Source: Hymenobacter aerilatus (GTDB lineage: Bacteria; Bacteroidota; Bacteroidia; Cytophagales; Hymenobacteraceae). From it: 64,000 nucleotides of DNA. Positions within the stretch are counted from its first letter, which is position 1. Each line of letters opens with the position of its first letter. Positions 26,345-35,465 of this stretch are shown piece by piece. Both the position numbers and the translations under genes were made by a program. The stretch is from assembly GCF_022921095.1 (NCBI RefSeq), contig NZ_CP095053.1, forward strand, positions 3,948,501 through 4,012,500, written 5' to 3'. A model generated the notes under the pieces. It was given only the letters and a program-made list of their open reading frames with translations, did not search any database and had not been told where the DNA came from.

Positions 26345-29300
26345 TTACAGCGCCGTGACCGGCACGGCGGTCGGGTCGTAGTTCAGGTTGGGGGCCAGCC
26401 AGCGTTCCAGGTCGGCTAGTGGCATGGCTTTGCGCTCGGCAATGTCTTCTACCTGGTCTTTGCCAATGCGGCCCAGACCGAAGTAGCGCGAGGCCGGGTG
26501 GGCATAGTACAAACCGCTTACCGACGAGGCCGGGTACATAGCCAAGTTTTCGGTGAGGTAAATGCCGGTTTTATTTTCCGCGTCGAGCAGCTCGAACAGC
26601 GTAATTTTCTCCGTGTGGTCGGGGCAGCCGGGGTAGCCGGGAGCGGGGCGCACACCACGGTACTGCTCCTTGATGAGGTCTTCGTTCGAGAGCTTTTCGT
26701 CGACGGCGTAGCCCCAGAACTCCTCCCGCACGCGCTGGTGTAGGCGCTCAGCAAAGGCCTCGGCCAGGCGGTCGGCCAAGGCTTTGATCATGATGCTGGA
26801 GTAGTCGTCGTGGTCTTTCTCGAACTGCTCCAATAGCTTTTCGATACCCAGGCCGGCCGTGACGGCAAAGCCGCCAATGTAATCCTGCCGGCCGGTTTCC
26901 AACGGGGCCACAAAGTCGGAGAAGGCCAGGTTGGGAATGCCAGGCCCTTTCTCGCCTTGTTGGCGTAGGGTGAAGAACTCCGTTTGCACCTGCTCCCGCG
27001 AGTCGTCCTGGAACACCTGAATGGTGTCGTAGCCGACGGTATTGGCCGGCCAGAAACCAAATACGGCGCGGGCCGTCAGCAGCTTTTCGTCAATGACTTT
27101 GCGCAATAACGCCTGCGCATCTTCAAACAGCTTGGTAGCGGCCTCGCCTAGCGTTTCATCTTCCAGAATGCGCGGATAGCGGCCCTTTAGCTCCCAGGTG
27201 TGGAAGAAGGGCGTCCAGTCGATATATTCGGCCAGCTCGGCCAAGTCGTAGTCCTCTAGCACCTTCGTTCCCAGGAAGGTAGGCTTGGTAATAGGCGTTT
27301 CGTCCCAATCGGCCTTAAAGCCGTTTTCGCGGGCCTGCTCGATGGTGAGGTAGTGCTTCTCGCGCTGACGGCCGGCGTAGTCGTGGCGCAGGGTGTCGTA
27401 CTCGTCGCGCACGGTGCGGGCGTAGGTTTCCTTAGCCGAGCCCAGCAAGCCTGCCGCTACCCCCACCGAGCGCGAGGCGTCGTTGACGTGCACTACAGGT
27501 CCAGTATAGGCAGGCGCAATCTTCACGGCGGCGTGCAGGCGCGAGGTAGTAGCGCCGCCAATGAGCAGCGGCGTTTGCAGGCCGCGGCGTTCCATTTCCT
27601 GGGCCACGTACACCATTTCATCCAGACTCGGCGTAATCAGCCCGCTCAGACCGATGATGTCTACCTGGTGGGCGGCGGCTTCGTCCAGAATTTTTTCCAG
27701 TGGCACCATCACGCCTAGGTCCACAATGTCGAAGTTGTTGCAAGCCAGCACCACGCCCACAATGTTTTTGCCAATGTCGTGCACGTCGCCTTTCACCGTG
27801 GCTAGCAGTATTTTACCAGCGGTTTGCCGGTCGCCGCTTTGCTTGTCGGCCAGCAGGTAGGGCTCCAGGTAAGCCACGGCCTTCTTCATCACCCGAGCCG
27901 ATTTCACGACCTGCGGCAAGAACATTTTGCCAGCGCCAAACAGGTCGCCTACCACGTTCATACCGGCCATCAAGGGGCCTTCAATCACCTCCAGCGGGCG
28001 CCCTACCTGCTGGCGCACTTCCTCGGTGTCTTGGTCGATGAACTCCGTGATGCCGCGCACCAGGGCATGCTGCAGACGCTCCTGCACCGGCAGGCTGCGC
28101 CAGGCGTCGACTACTACTTCTGCTTTGTCTTTTTGCTTCACCGTCTCGGCGAATTCCAGCAGGCGCTCGGTAGCATCGGGGCGGCGGTTGAGCAGTACGT
28201 CCTCCACCAGTTCTAGCAGGTCTTTAGGCACTTCATCGTACACCGCGAGCTGGTTGGGGTTCACGATGCCCATATCCAGCCCCGCCTGGATAGCATGGTA
28301 GAGAAAGGCCGCGTGCATGGCCTCGCGCACCACATCGTTGCCGCGGAAGGAGAAGCTGATGTTGCTGACGCCGCCACTGGTCAGCGCCCCCGGCAGGGTA
28401 GCCTTAATCCAACGCACCGCCTCAATAAAGTCGATGGCGTAGTTGCGGTGCTCCTCCATGCCGGTACCCACAATGAGGATGTTGGGGTCGAAAATAATGT
28501 CTTCGGCCGGGAAGCCGATGCTCATCAGTAGGTCGTAGCTGCGCTGGCAGATTTCCTTCCGGCGTTCCAGTGTATCGGCCTGGCCCTCCTCATCGAAGGC
28601 CATCACCACCACGGCCGCGCCGTATTGGCGCACCGTGTGGGCGTGGACAATAAATACCTCTTCGCCTTCTTTCAGGGAAATGGAGTTGACAATGCTCTTG
28701 CCCTGCACGCATTTCAGGCCAGCTTCCAGCACGTTCCACTTCGAGGAGTCAATCATCACCGGCACACGGGCAATGTCGGGCTCGGAGGCAATCAGGTTGA
28801 GGAACGTGGTCATGGCCTGCTCCGAGTCGAGCATGCCTTCGTCCATGTTCACGTCGATGACCTGCGCGCCGCCCTCTACCTGCTCGCGGGCCACGGCCAA
28901 GGCGGCTTCGTAGTTGCCGGTGCGAATGAGGCGGGCAAATGCGCGCGAGCCGGTCACGTTGCACCGCTCACCCACGTTCACAAATAAGCTCTGCTCGGTG
29001 ATGCCAAACGGCTCCAAGCCGCTGAGGCGCGTAGCAGCCGGCACCTCGGGTAGGGTACGTGGCTTGTATTTGTCGGCCAATCGGGCCAGCTCGCCGATAT
29101 GCTGGGGCGTGGTGCCGCAGCAACCGCCTACCACCGTCACGATGCCATCGGCGAGGTAGCTTTCCACCACGCCCGCAAACTCCTCAGCCGACTCATCGTA
29201 GCCCCCAAACGCGTTGGGTAGGCCGGCATTGGGGTAAGCGGAAATGTGCACGTCGGCAATGCGGCTCAGCTCTTTGATGTAGACTTTAAGCTGATCGGCG

Positions 29301-30055
29301 CCCAAGGCGCAGTTAAGGCCCACGCTGAGTAGGGGCAGGTGACGAATGGAGTTCCAAAACGCCTCTACCGTCTGGCCCGAGAGGGTGCGACCCGAGGCGT
29401 CGGTGATGGTACCGGAAATCATGACGGGCACCTGGCGGCCACCTTCGTCGAAAAACTTCTGCACGGCGTACAGGGCCGCTTTGGCGTTCAGCGTGTCGAA
29501 GATGGTTTCGATGAGCAGGGTATCGGAGCCGCCGTCTACCAGGCCGCGCACTTGCTCGAGGTAGGCGGTGGCCAGCTCGTCAAACGTCACGGCGCGGAAG
29601 CCGGGGCGGTTCACATCGGGCGAGAGGGAAGCGGTGCGGTTGGTAGGGCCAATGGCGCCGGCCACGAAGCGCGGCTTGCTGGGGTCTTGGGCCGTAAACT
29701 CGTCGGCTACCTCGCGGGCTAGCCGCGCCGATTCGTAGTTTAGCTCATATACCACATGTTCCAACGCATAGTCGGCCTGCGCGATGGTAGTGCCAGAGAA
29801 AGTGTTGGTTTCCACCATGTCAGCGCCGGCGGCAAAGTACTCGGCGTGAATACTTCGGATGATGTCGGGGCGCGTGAGCGAGAGCAAGTCGTTGTTGCCG
29901 CGCAGCGGGTGCGAGTGGTCAGCAAACCGTTCCCCCCGAAAATCCTCCTCCGTCAGCGTGTAGCGCTGAATCATGGTGCCCATGGCGCCATCTAAAATCA
30001 AGAGGCGGCGTTGAAGGATGTCGTAGAGCGGGGAGTCGGGGCAGGTCGTCTTCAT
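26345..30055 (-). CDS. metH: Cobalamin-dependent methionine synthase
   Basis: 1236 residues, close to the E. coli enzyme. Order of modules: homocysteine S-methyltransferase domain with zinc Cys in GLNCALGADQ and GGCCGTTPQHI; pterin-binding domain (VNVGERCNVTGSRAFARL); B12-binding cap and Rossmann modules with DVHDIGKN, in which the cobalt-ligating His falls at residue 759; and the C-terminal SAM-dependent reactivation domain (RGVRPAPGYPGCPDH). It transfers the methyl of 5-methyl-THF to homocysteine. A SAM-I riboswitch and promoter precede it. Confidence 0.97.
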   Translation of the reverse strand: MKTTCPDSPLYDILQRRLLILDGAMGTMIQRYTLTEEDFRGERFADHSHPLRGNNDLLSLTRPDIIRSIHAEYFAAGADMVETNTFSGTTIAQADYALEHVVYELNYESARLAREVADEFTAQDPSKPRFVAGAIGPTNRTASLSPDVNRPGFRAVTFDELATAYLEQVRGLVDGGSDTLLIETIFDTLNAKAALYAVQKFFDEGGRQVPVMISGTITDASGRTLSGQTVEAFWNSIRHLPLLSVGLNCALGADQLKVYIKELSRIADVHISAYPNAGLPNAFGGYDESAEEFAGVVESYLADGIVTVVGGCCGTTPQHIGELARLADKYKPRTLPEVPAATRLSGLEPFGITEQSLFVNVGERCNVTGSRAFARLIRTGNYEAALAVAREQVEGGAQVIDVNMDEGMLDSEQAMTTFLNLIASEPDIARVPVMIDSSKWNVLEAGLKCVQGKSIVNSISLKEGEEVFIVHAHTVRQYGAAVVVMAFDEEGQADTLERRKEICQRSYDLLMSIGFPAEDIIFDPNILIVGTGMEEHRNYAIDFIEAVRWIKATLPGALTSGGVSNISFSFRGNDVVREAMHAAFLYHAIQAGLDMGIVNPNQLAVYDEVPKDLLELVEDVLLNRRPDATERLLEFAETVKQKDKAEVVVDAWRSLPVQERLQHALVRGITEFIDQDTEEVRQQVGRPLEVIEGPLMAGMNVVGDLFGAGKMFLPQVVKSARVMKKAVAYLEPYLLADKQSGDRQTAGKILLATVKGDVHDIGKNIVGVVLACNNFDIVDLGVMVPLEKILDEAAAHQVDIIGLSGLITPSLDEMVYVAQEMERRGLQTPLLIGGATTSRLHAAVKIAPAYTGPVVHVNDASRSVGVAAGLLGSAKETYARTVRDEYDTLRHDYAGRQREKHYLTIEQARENGFKADWDETPITKPTFLGTKVLEDYDLAELAEYIDWTPFFHTWELKGRYPRILEDETLGEAATKLFEDAQALLRKVIDEKLLTARAVFGFWPANTVGYDTIQVFQDDSREQVQTEFFTLRQQGEKGPGIPNLAFSDFVAPLETGRQDYIGGFAVTAGLGIEKLLEQFEKDHDDYSSIMIKALADRLAEAFAERLHQRVREEFWGYAVDEKLSNEDLIKEQYRGVRPAPGYPGCPDHTEKITLFELLDAENKTGIYLTENLAMYPASSVSGLYYAHPASRYFGLGRIGKDQVEDIAERKAMPLADLERWLAPNLNYDPTAVPVTAL

Positions 30056-30128
30056 GGATTTTCCGTCGGGAAAGCAGCGGGTACGAAAGCTTATCCAGAA
30101 AGAGAAAACCGCCGAAGCAGGTTCCTGT

Positions 30129-30238
30129 ACTTATCTTCTTCCGCCCGACAAGCGGAGCGAAATGGGAGTTGGCACCTTGTAATATGTCAGGTTGCCAAGA
30201 CGTCACAGGGCCCAATCCCTCGGTCTTTCTGGATAAGT
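30129..30238 (-). ncRNA. SAM-I (S-box) riboswitch aptamer
   Basis: Read on the minus strand, the leader has all S-box marks: P1 strands ACTTATC (30238-30232) and GATAAGT (30135-30129), GAGGGATTGGGCCC, the invariant TTGGCAACC, and CAAGGTGCCAACTCC. It lies 74 bases before the metH start codon. SAM binding would stabilise P1 and lower metH-metF expression. The 5' strand CTTATCCAGAAAGA (30237-30224) also has a perfect 14-nt complement downstream at 30103-30090. Between them, at about 30118-30097, is a possible small hairpin with a TTCG loop followed by a T-rich tract. Confidence 0.93.
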
Positions 30239-30244
30239 AATACG

Positions 30245-30274
30245 CAAAGATACAGTGCAAAGCTCAGATTACAA
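30245..30274 (-). promoter_or_regulatory. Promoter for the metH leader
   Basis: On the minus strand TTG (30274-30272), 19 bases, then TATCTTTG (30252-30245): an exact fit to the Bacteroidota pattern TTG-N19-TAnnTTTG. Transcription would start a few bases later, right at the first base of the riboswitch P1 helix. Confidence 0.85.
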
Positions 30275-30443
30275 CCGCCATGGTTTTTCGGCTGGAGCAG
30301 TTGCCCAGAGCGAGCTTGGTAGATCGGGAATCTTGCTTGGTGGGCAGGACGCGGCACTCGGTTGAAAAAAACGTCGTGGCTCTTTTATCCGGAGCACTTT
30401 GCCGCATCAGCGGCCAGCTCATCCATCGGCTGTTACCCCGCTG

Positions 30444-31628
30444 ATGCTTACAGTTATGACATTTACGAGGGTTTTGTTACTGCTTATCGGCTTCCTGCGC
30501 AGCAGCGTTTCGCTTGCACAGGTCGTTATGCCGCCCACTGTCGGCACAGGCTTGCAGGGGCAGTACTACGTTGGCCGGGAGTTTGACAAGCTGGTGCTCA
30601 CTCGCCTCGATCCGACTATCGATTTCAATTGGAGTTACGGTCCGCCTACCCCCGGTCGGACGTCGGAGCGGTTCGTCTCGCCAGGACCGGGCGTGCCGGG
30701 GGAGGTGTTTTCGGCGCGCTGGACGGGCTACCTCTACGCGCCGGTTTCGGGTACCTACACCCTGCATATCACCACCGACGACGGTATGCGCGTGTGGCTG
30801 GGTAACCGCTTGCTGCTAGACGGCTGGCACGACCAATGGGTGACCACCTATGCCACCCGCATATGCCTTACGGCCGGCCGCTACTATCCTTTGCGGCTAG
30901 AGTACTACCAAGTGCATTTCGACACGCGGGCCCTGCTGGCCTGGCAAACGCCCCCACTCACTGCCCCTTCGGCCTGGGACAAGCTGCTAGCGGCTGTGGG
31001 ACTGGACGACACCGACCCCGCGCCCATTCCGACCCGCTACCTCTACCCTCCCCGGCCGGCTGCTTCGCCCCGCCCTACCCCGCCAGCGCCGGTAGTCGCC
31101 GCTGCGCTTAGTGCGCTACCCTCCGCACCCGTACCCAAAGCGGCACGCGTGATTCCGCCCCGGCTAGCTCAACCCACTATGCGTCGTCGGTCAAGACCGC
31201 AGCCCCTGGCGGCGCTACGTCCCCAGACCACTACCACCGATACAGCTACGCCGCCTCCTACCCTACCCACGCTGCGCACCCTCACCAAAGGCGAAACGCT
31301 GACGCTGCCTAACCTCTACTTCACCCGCAGCACGGCCGCGCTGCTGCCAACTTCCTACCCTACCTTGAACACGCTGGCCCGCACACTACAGCAGCAACCT
31401 GCCCTGCGCCTGACCATCGCCGGCCACACCGACAATGTAGGAGACGCCCAACTCAACCAACGCCTTTCCGAACAGCGCGCCCGCGTGGTGCGCCGCTACC
31501 TGGTGCAGCAGGGCATCGACTCACTGCGGCTCGCGGCAGTGGGCTACGGCGGCACCCGCCCCGTAGCCGACAACCACGACCCGCGCCAACGGCCGCGCAA
31601 CCGGCGGGTAGAGGTGATAGTGGAGTGA
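30444..31628 (+). CDS. PA14 domain-OmpA domain fusion protein
   Basis: 394 residues from ATG 30444 (or ATG 30456), with signal peptide MTFTRVLLLLIGFLRSSVSLAQ. Residues about 35-190 form a PA14 domain (GLQGQYYVGREFD ... SARWTGYLYAPVSGTYTLHITTDDGMRVWLGNRLLLDGW), a sugar-binding or surface module. A Pro/Ala/Arg-rich linker follows. The last about 115 residues are an OmpA-type peptidoglycan-binding domain: LTIAGHTDNVGDAQLNQRLSEQRARVVRRYL and GYGGTRPVADNHDPRQRPRNRRVEV. Probably a periplasmic or outer-membrane protein linking the wall to a glycan. It converges on the gene at 31638 with only 9 bases between. Confidence 0.86.
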   Translation: MLTVMTFTRVLLLLIGFLRSSVSLAQVVMPPTVGTGLQGQYYVGREFDKLVLTRLDPTIDFNWSYGPPTPGRTSERFVSPGPGVPGEVFSARWTGYLYAPVSGTYTLHITTDDGMRVWLGNRLLLDGWHDQWVTTYATRICLTAGRYYPLRLEYYQVHFDTRALLAWQTPPLTAPSAWDKLLAAVGLDDTDPAPIPTRYLYPPRPAASPRPTPPAPVVAAALSALPSAPVPKAARVIPPRLAQPTMRRRSRPQPLAALRPQTTTTDTATPPPTLPTLRTLTKGETLTLPNLYFTRSTAALLPTSYPTLNTLARTLQQQPALRLTIAGHTDNVGDAQLNQRLSEQRARVVRRYLVQQGIDSLRLAAVGYGGTRPVADNHDPRQRPRNRRVEVIVE

Positions 31629-31637
31629 GGTCAATCA

Positions 31638-34600
31638 TCAGCGCTTAGCCACGGCGGGCGCCGCTCCAACCTCCACGGCTTTCACATTGTCCATGTAGTG
31701 GCGGTCGATGAGCTTGTGGTAGGGGTCGAGGCCGGCTTTGGCGGGTTGCTTATCGACTACCAGCACCAGCTCGGTTTTGGGCTGGGTGAGGTGCACCTTG
31801 CGCAGGTACAGAGGTTGGCCGGTAGCGTCGTAGTGCTCAGTATCCGGGAGCTTGTCGGGGCCGAAGATGCCGACGTCGACCCAGTCGTTGAGCTTCACGG
31901 GCGTTTCGTTGCCAAGGCTGTCGGCGCGCATTTTGGCGGCTTCCAGGGTGAGGCGCACGGTGTAGCGGCCGTCGGGGCGCTTGGTGTAGGTGGCGTTTTC
32001 CACCCGATTCTCGAACAGTGTAATCGTCTCGAACATATCGTGCAGCAGGTACTGGAGCGAGTCGGGTGTGGCGCGGCGCAGGTAGCCCATAAAAGTGGCC
32101 GTGTTGGGGTAGGGCTTAGTCTGGTACCGGTTGGCCGTTAGATAGCGACGGATGGCGGCGTTCAGCGTGTCTTCGCCCAGGTAGTCCTGCAGGGCGTAGA
32201 ACACCATGCCGCCCTTGTAGTAGTGAATGTAGGGCTGATTTTCGACCAGCATCAGCGGTAGCTCTTTCTTACGCTCGTCGCGGCGGCCTTTCAGGTAGCG
32301 GTCCAGCTCGCCGCGCATAATGCGCTGCATCTGAGCGCCCGTGAAGGCGTGTTTGCACGTCATCAGAGCTGAATACTCCGCCAACGACTCCGACAACATG
32401 CTACTACCCTGCACATTGCCGCCTACCACTTGGTGCCCCCACCACTGATGGCCCAGCTCGTGGTTGGTGATGAAATACACCATATCTGGCCTATTCTTAT
32501 CACGCAGGTCTTCCACAAAACCGGCGCTTTCGGAGGTGGAAATGGTATTGGGAAACGACTGCGCAAACGCCTTGTAGCGCGGAAACTCCAGCACGCGTAC
32601 CTGCCGAAATTGGTATGGACCAAACGCCTTGGTGTAGTAGGTGAGGCCCTGCTTGAGGGCGTCGGCCATGTGGGCCACATTGTAGGGGTGCTGCGCGTCG
32701 TGGTAGATTTCGATGGCTACCGGGCGGCCGGTGGTGGGGTCATGCCACTGGGCGCGGTGTACCTGGTAGCGGGCCGAGAGGATGTTGAACATATTGGACA
32801 TGGGCGCATCCATCTGATAATGGAAGTAGCGCCGCCCATTGGCCAGCCACGTTTTTTGGAGGTAGCCGGGGGCCACGGCCGTTTGGTCGGGGTCGGTACT
32901 CACGGTGATGTCGAAGCGAGTGTAGTCAGCATCCAGGGTAAAGCCATGTTGCTGACGCCCTACGGCGTCGTTTAGCTTAGCAAAGCGCTCCTTAGGCTTG
33001 AGGTGGTTTCGCTCGCGTACGTCGTCGTCTTCCAACTCCAAGCGCGCATCATAGCCCAACGATACGCCGGTGCCATCGAGGAAGGTGCCGTTGGCCGTGA
33101 GGCGGTCTTCGGGCGAGATATTGGCCCAGCTGAACACGCCCGTATCCTGCGGGCGGCTGCTGAAACCACGGGCGGCATAGCGCATATCCAAGTGCAGTTG
33201 CAGCGAGTCGCCGGGGGCGAGGGGCTGGGCCAGGCGGTAGATGCGGAAGCCATTCTCGGGGTCGTCGAGCAGTACGGTGTTAGGGCGGCTCAGCGTGAGG
33301 TTTTTCTGCACGCTGTGGCTGTTGTCGTAGTTCACCAGCAGGGTGTCGAGGGGGCGGGCGGTGCGGTTAAGCAGCGTAAGGGCACCGCGCATGTGGTAGC
33401 CGCGGGGCGTGGCCGTGGGGTACAAATCGACCTGCAACTCGGTATTCACAATTTTGGGCTGGGCCACGCGGGCCAGGTGCTTGTACTTGGTTTCCCAACC
33501 CGCCCGCCGACCTTCTATCAGCTTGGTCGTCAAGTATTCATTCTGAAGGTTGGTATTCCAGAACACGTAGCCGCCTACCCCCAGCACGGCCGCCACCGCG
33601 GCCACTGCGCCCCAACGAGCTGCGGGCACTAGGCGCTGCCCAGCCAGTCGGCTGCGGTGGCGCACGCTGGTTTCGGTGCCGCGCACCCACAGCAGGTTGC
33701 ACACCACGGCCAGCAGCACGGCCCAAGCCAGGTAGTAGAAATTCACCCAGAACAGCGGCCCCACGAAGTGGCCGTAGCCGTTCATGTCGGAGTAGGTGTA
33801 GGGCACGTAGCCGTCGTACTTCAGCATGACGTGGTGCAGGCCCAGGGCATCGGGGGCAATGTAGACGAAGACGTAGAACAAGATCATGAGCGTGTAGCCC
33901 ACGTATTTGTTGTTGGCCACGGTTTGCACCACCATCGCCAGCACGCACAGTTCCACGATAAAAGCGAGCTGCAACACGAAATCCTGCGCGTACAAAAGCG
34001 GCTGCACGTGGTCGTAGCTCTTGTAGAGTTGAATGAGCACGCCCATCGTCACAATGACGCCGTAGAGCACCACCTGCACCAGCACCAGGGCCGCGAGCTT
34101 GCTGGCAAACGGCACCCAGTTGGGCATGGGTAGCACATCAAATACCTGATGCAGGCGCAACTCTCGCTCACGCCATACCACCTCGCCAGCATACAGCGTA
34201 ATGATAATCAGGAAGAACAAATTAAAGTTGTTGTTCAACAGCGCCAGCACATCGTAGGTGACGGGGTAGTTGGCGCCATCGTTCTTCCAGCGGTAGTAGG
34301 CCCCAAACAAGATATTGACGACGCCGAACAGCACCAGCGCCAGGAAAGTCCGCGACTTTACCACGTTCAGGAATTGCACCTTCGTCAGTTGCCACCACTG
34401 CCACCAACTGGTGCCGGCCCCAAACACCTGCGGCGAACGGCGAATAACCACCTGCTGCAAGGCCGGCACTGGCTCCAGCGCGGTAGGTTTGCCCGAACTG
34501 GCCGGAGCACTCATCCGAAACGCCACAAACGACACCGCCAGCAGCGCCAGCCCTATCCCCGACCACAGTAGGCGGTTTTGCAGGAACTCGCCATGCAAGG

Positions 34601-35303
34601 GCACTAGCAGCGTGTTGCGCTCTGCAATAGTCCAGTACTTGGTTACCACGGCGCGCGTGTCTAGCCCAAACGGGTCGAGCAGGGCGGCTAGGTGCTCGTC
34701 TTTGTTTTGGGTGGTGAACAGCCCTGCGATGTTGTAGAGCAAGAACAGCACGATGCCGCCCAGGTATACTACCAACGCGTTGCGCGTGAGAGCATAAGCG
34801 GCAAAGAAGATGCAGCCGGCAAAAAAGGCATTCACGAAGGCGCCCCACAGCAGCGGCTGCCAGTAGGCCTCAAACCGGAAGGGACCGTATTTGGTGGGGT
34901 CGAGCCAGGGCATCATGGAGCCCAGTATAGCCCCTACCATCAGCCCGCTCATAATCAGCCAGATGATGAATAGGGAAGCCAGGAACTTACCGCTCAGGTA
35001 GCTGAATTTTCCCAGCGGCGTGGTGTAGAGCAGAGGTGAAATGCCGCTGTTCACGTCGCGGTACACGGGTGTGCCCACAATGGCCGCCGTGATAAACATG
35101 GCCAGCGTAGAGCCGCCCAGCATGAAGTTGGCCAGTGTATCGGGCGCGTTCTTGAAGATTTTGCCCCCGGTGCTCGGCCCAGCAAATGTTTCCTGCACCG
35201 ACAAAAACACAAACGCAATGGCGAACAAAATACCGAAGTAGATGTAGGTGCTGGGCTGCCGCAGCCGGTAGCGCAGCTCAAAGAGAAGGACGTTGCGGAA
35301 CAT
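31638..35303 (-). CDS. ABC-2-type permease fused to M1 aminopeptidase
   Basis: 1221 residues from ATG 35303 (TTG 35321 would add six). The N-terminal half has about 12 membrane spans in two groups (FELRYRLRQPSTYIYFGILFAIAFVF; then LFGVVNILFGAYYRWKN onward), like ABC-2 permeases. The C-terminal half is an M1 (gluzincin) domain with zinc motif HELGH at residues 948-952, and SLAEYSAL with the third ligand Glu. The GAMEN-like motif is not clear. The ATPase gene lies upstream on the same strand. The peptidase would face the periplasm. Likely an exporter with coupled peptide processing; substrate unknown. Confidence 0.86.
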   Translation of the reverse strand: MFRNVLLFELRYRLRQPSTYIYFGILFAIAFVFLSVQETFAGPSTGGKIFKNAPDTLANFMLGGSTLAMFITAAIVGTPVYRDVNSGISPLLYTTPLGKFSYLSGKFLASLFIIWLIMSGLMVGAILGSMMPWLDPTKYGPFRFEAYWQPLLWGAFVNAFFAGCIFFAAYALTRNALVVYLGGIVLFLLYNIAGLFTTQNKDEHLAALLDPFGLDTRAVVTKYWTIAERNTLLVPLHGEFLQNRLLWSGIGLALLAVSFVAFRMSAPASSGKPTALEPVPALQQVVIRRSPQVFGAGTSWWQWWQLTKVQFLNVVKSRTFLALVLFGVVNILFGAYYRWKNDGANYPVTYDVLALLNNNFNLFFLIIITLYAGEVVWRERELRLHQVFDVLPMPNWVPFASKLAALVLVQVVLYGVIVTMGVLIQLYKSYDHVQPLLYAQDFVLQLAFIVELCVLAMVVQTVANNKYVGYTLMILFYVFVYIAPDALGLHHVMLKYDGYVPYTYSDMNGYGHFVGPLFWVNFYYLAWAVLLAVVCNLLWVRGTETSVRHRSRLAGQRLVPAARWGAVAAVAAVLGVGGYVFWNTNLQNEYLTTKLIEGRRAGWETKYKHLARVAQPKIVNTELQVDLYPTATPRGYHMRGALTLLNRTARPLDTLLVNYDNSHSVQKNLTLSRPNTVLLDDPENGFRIYRLAQPLAPGDSLQLHLDMRYAARGFSSRPQDTGVFSWANISPEDRLTANGTFLDGTGVSLGYDARLELEDDDVRERNHLKPKERFAKLNDAVGRQQHGFTLDADYTRFDITVSTDPDQTAVAPGYLQKTWLANGRRYFHYQMDAPMSNMFNILSARYQVHRAQWHDPTTGRPVAIEIYHDAQHPYNVAHMADALKQGLTYYTKAFGPYQFRQVRVLEFPRYKAFAQSFPNTISTSESAGFVEDLRDKNRPDMVYFITNHELGHQWWGHQVVGGNVQGSSMLSESLAEYSALMTCKHAFTGAQMQRIMRGELDRYLKGRRDERKKELPLMLVENQPYIHYYKGGMVFYALQDYLGEDTLNAAIRRYLTANRYQTKPYPNTATFMGYLRRATPDSLQYLLHDMFETITLFENRVENATYTKRPDGRYTVRLTLEAAKMRADSLGNETPVKLNDWVDVGIFGPDKLPDTEHYDATGQPLYLRKVHLTQPKTELVLVVDKQPAKAGLDPYHKLIDRHYMDNVKAVEVGAAPAVAKR

Positions 35304-35333
35304 GATTTCTGAAGATTTCAACCATTAAATCCC

Positions 35334-35457
35334 ATCTGTCATCCTGAGCATGTGGTGCATCAAGCCAGTGTCGAAGGACCTTCTCATGACAGGAAAGGCG
35401 TTGGCGCATCAATCTTTCATGCGTGAGAAGGTCCTTCGCAAGCTCAGGATGACAGAT
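35334..35457. repeat. Inverted repeat, TGTCATCCTGAGC family
   Basis: Ends ATCTGTCATCCTGAGC (35334) and GCTCAGGATGACAGAT (to 35457) are exact complements, and GAAGGACCTTCTCA pairs with TGAGAAGGTCCTTC inside. It fills the gap between the ABC ATPase and permease/peptidase genes, and so would be inside their shared transcript. Confidence 0.85.
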
Positions 35458-35465
35458 ATATTCTT

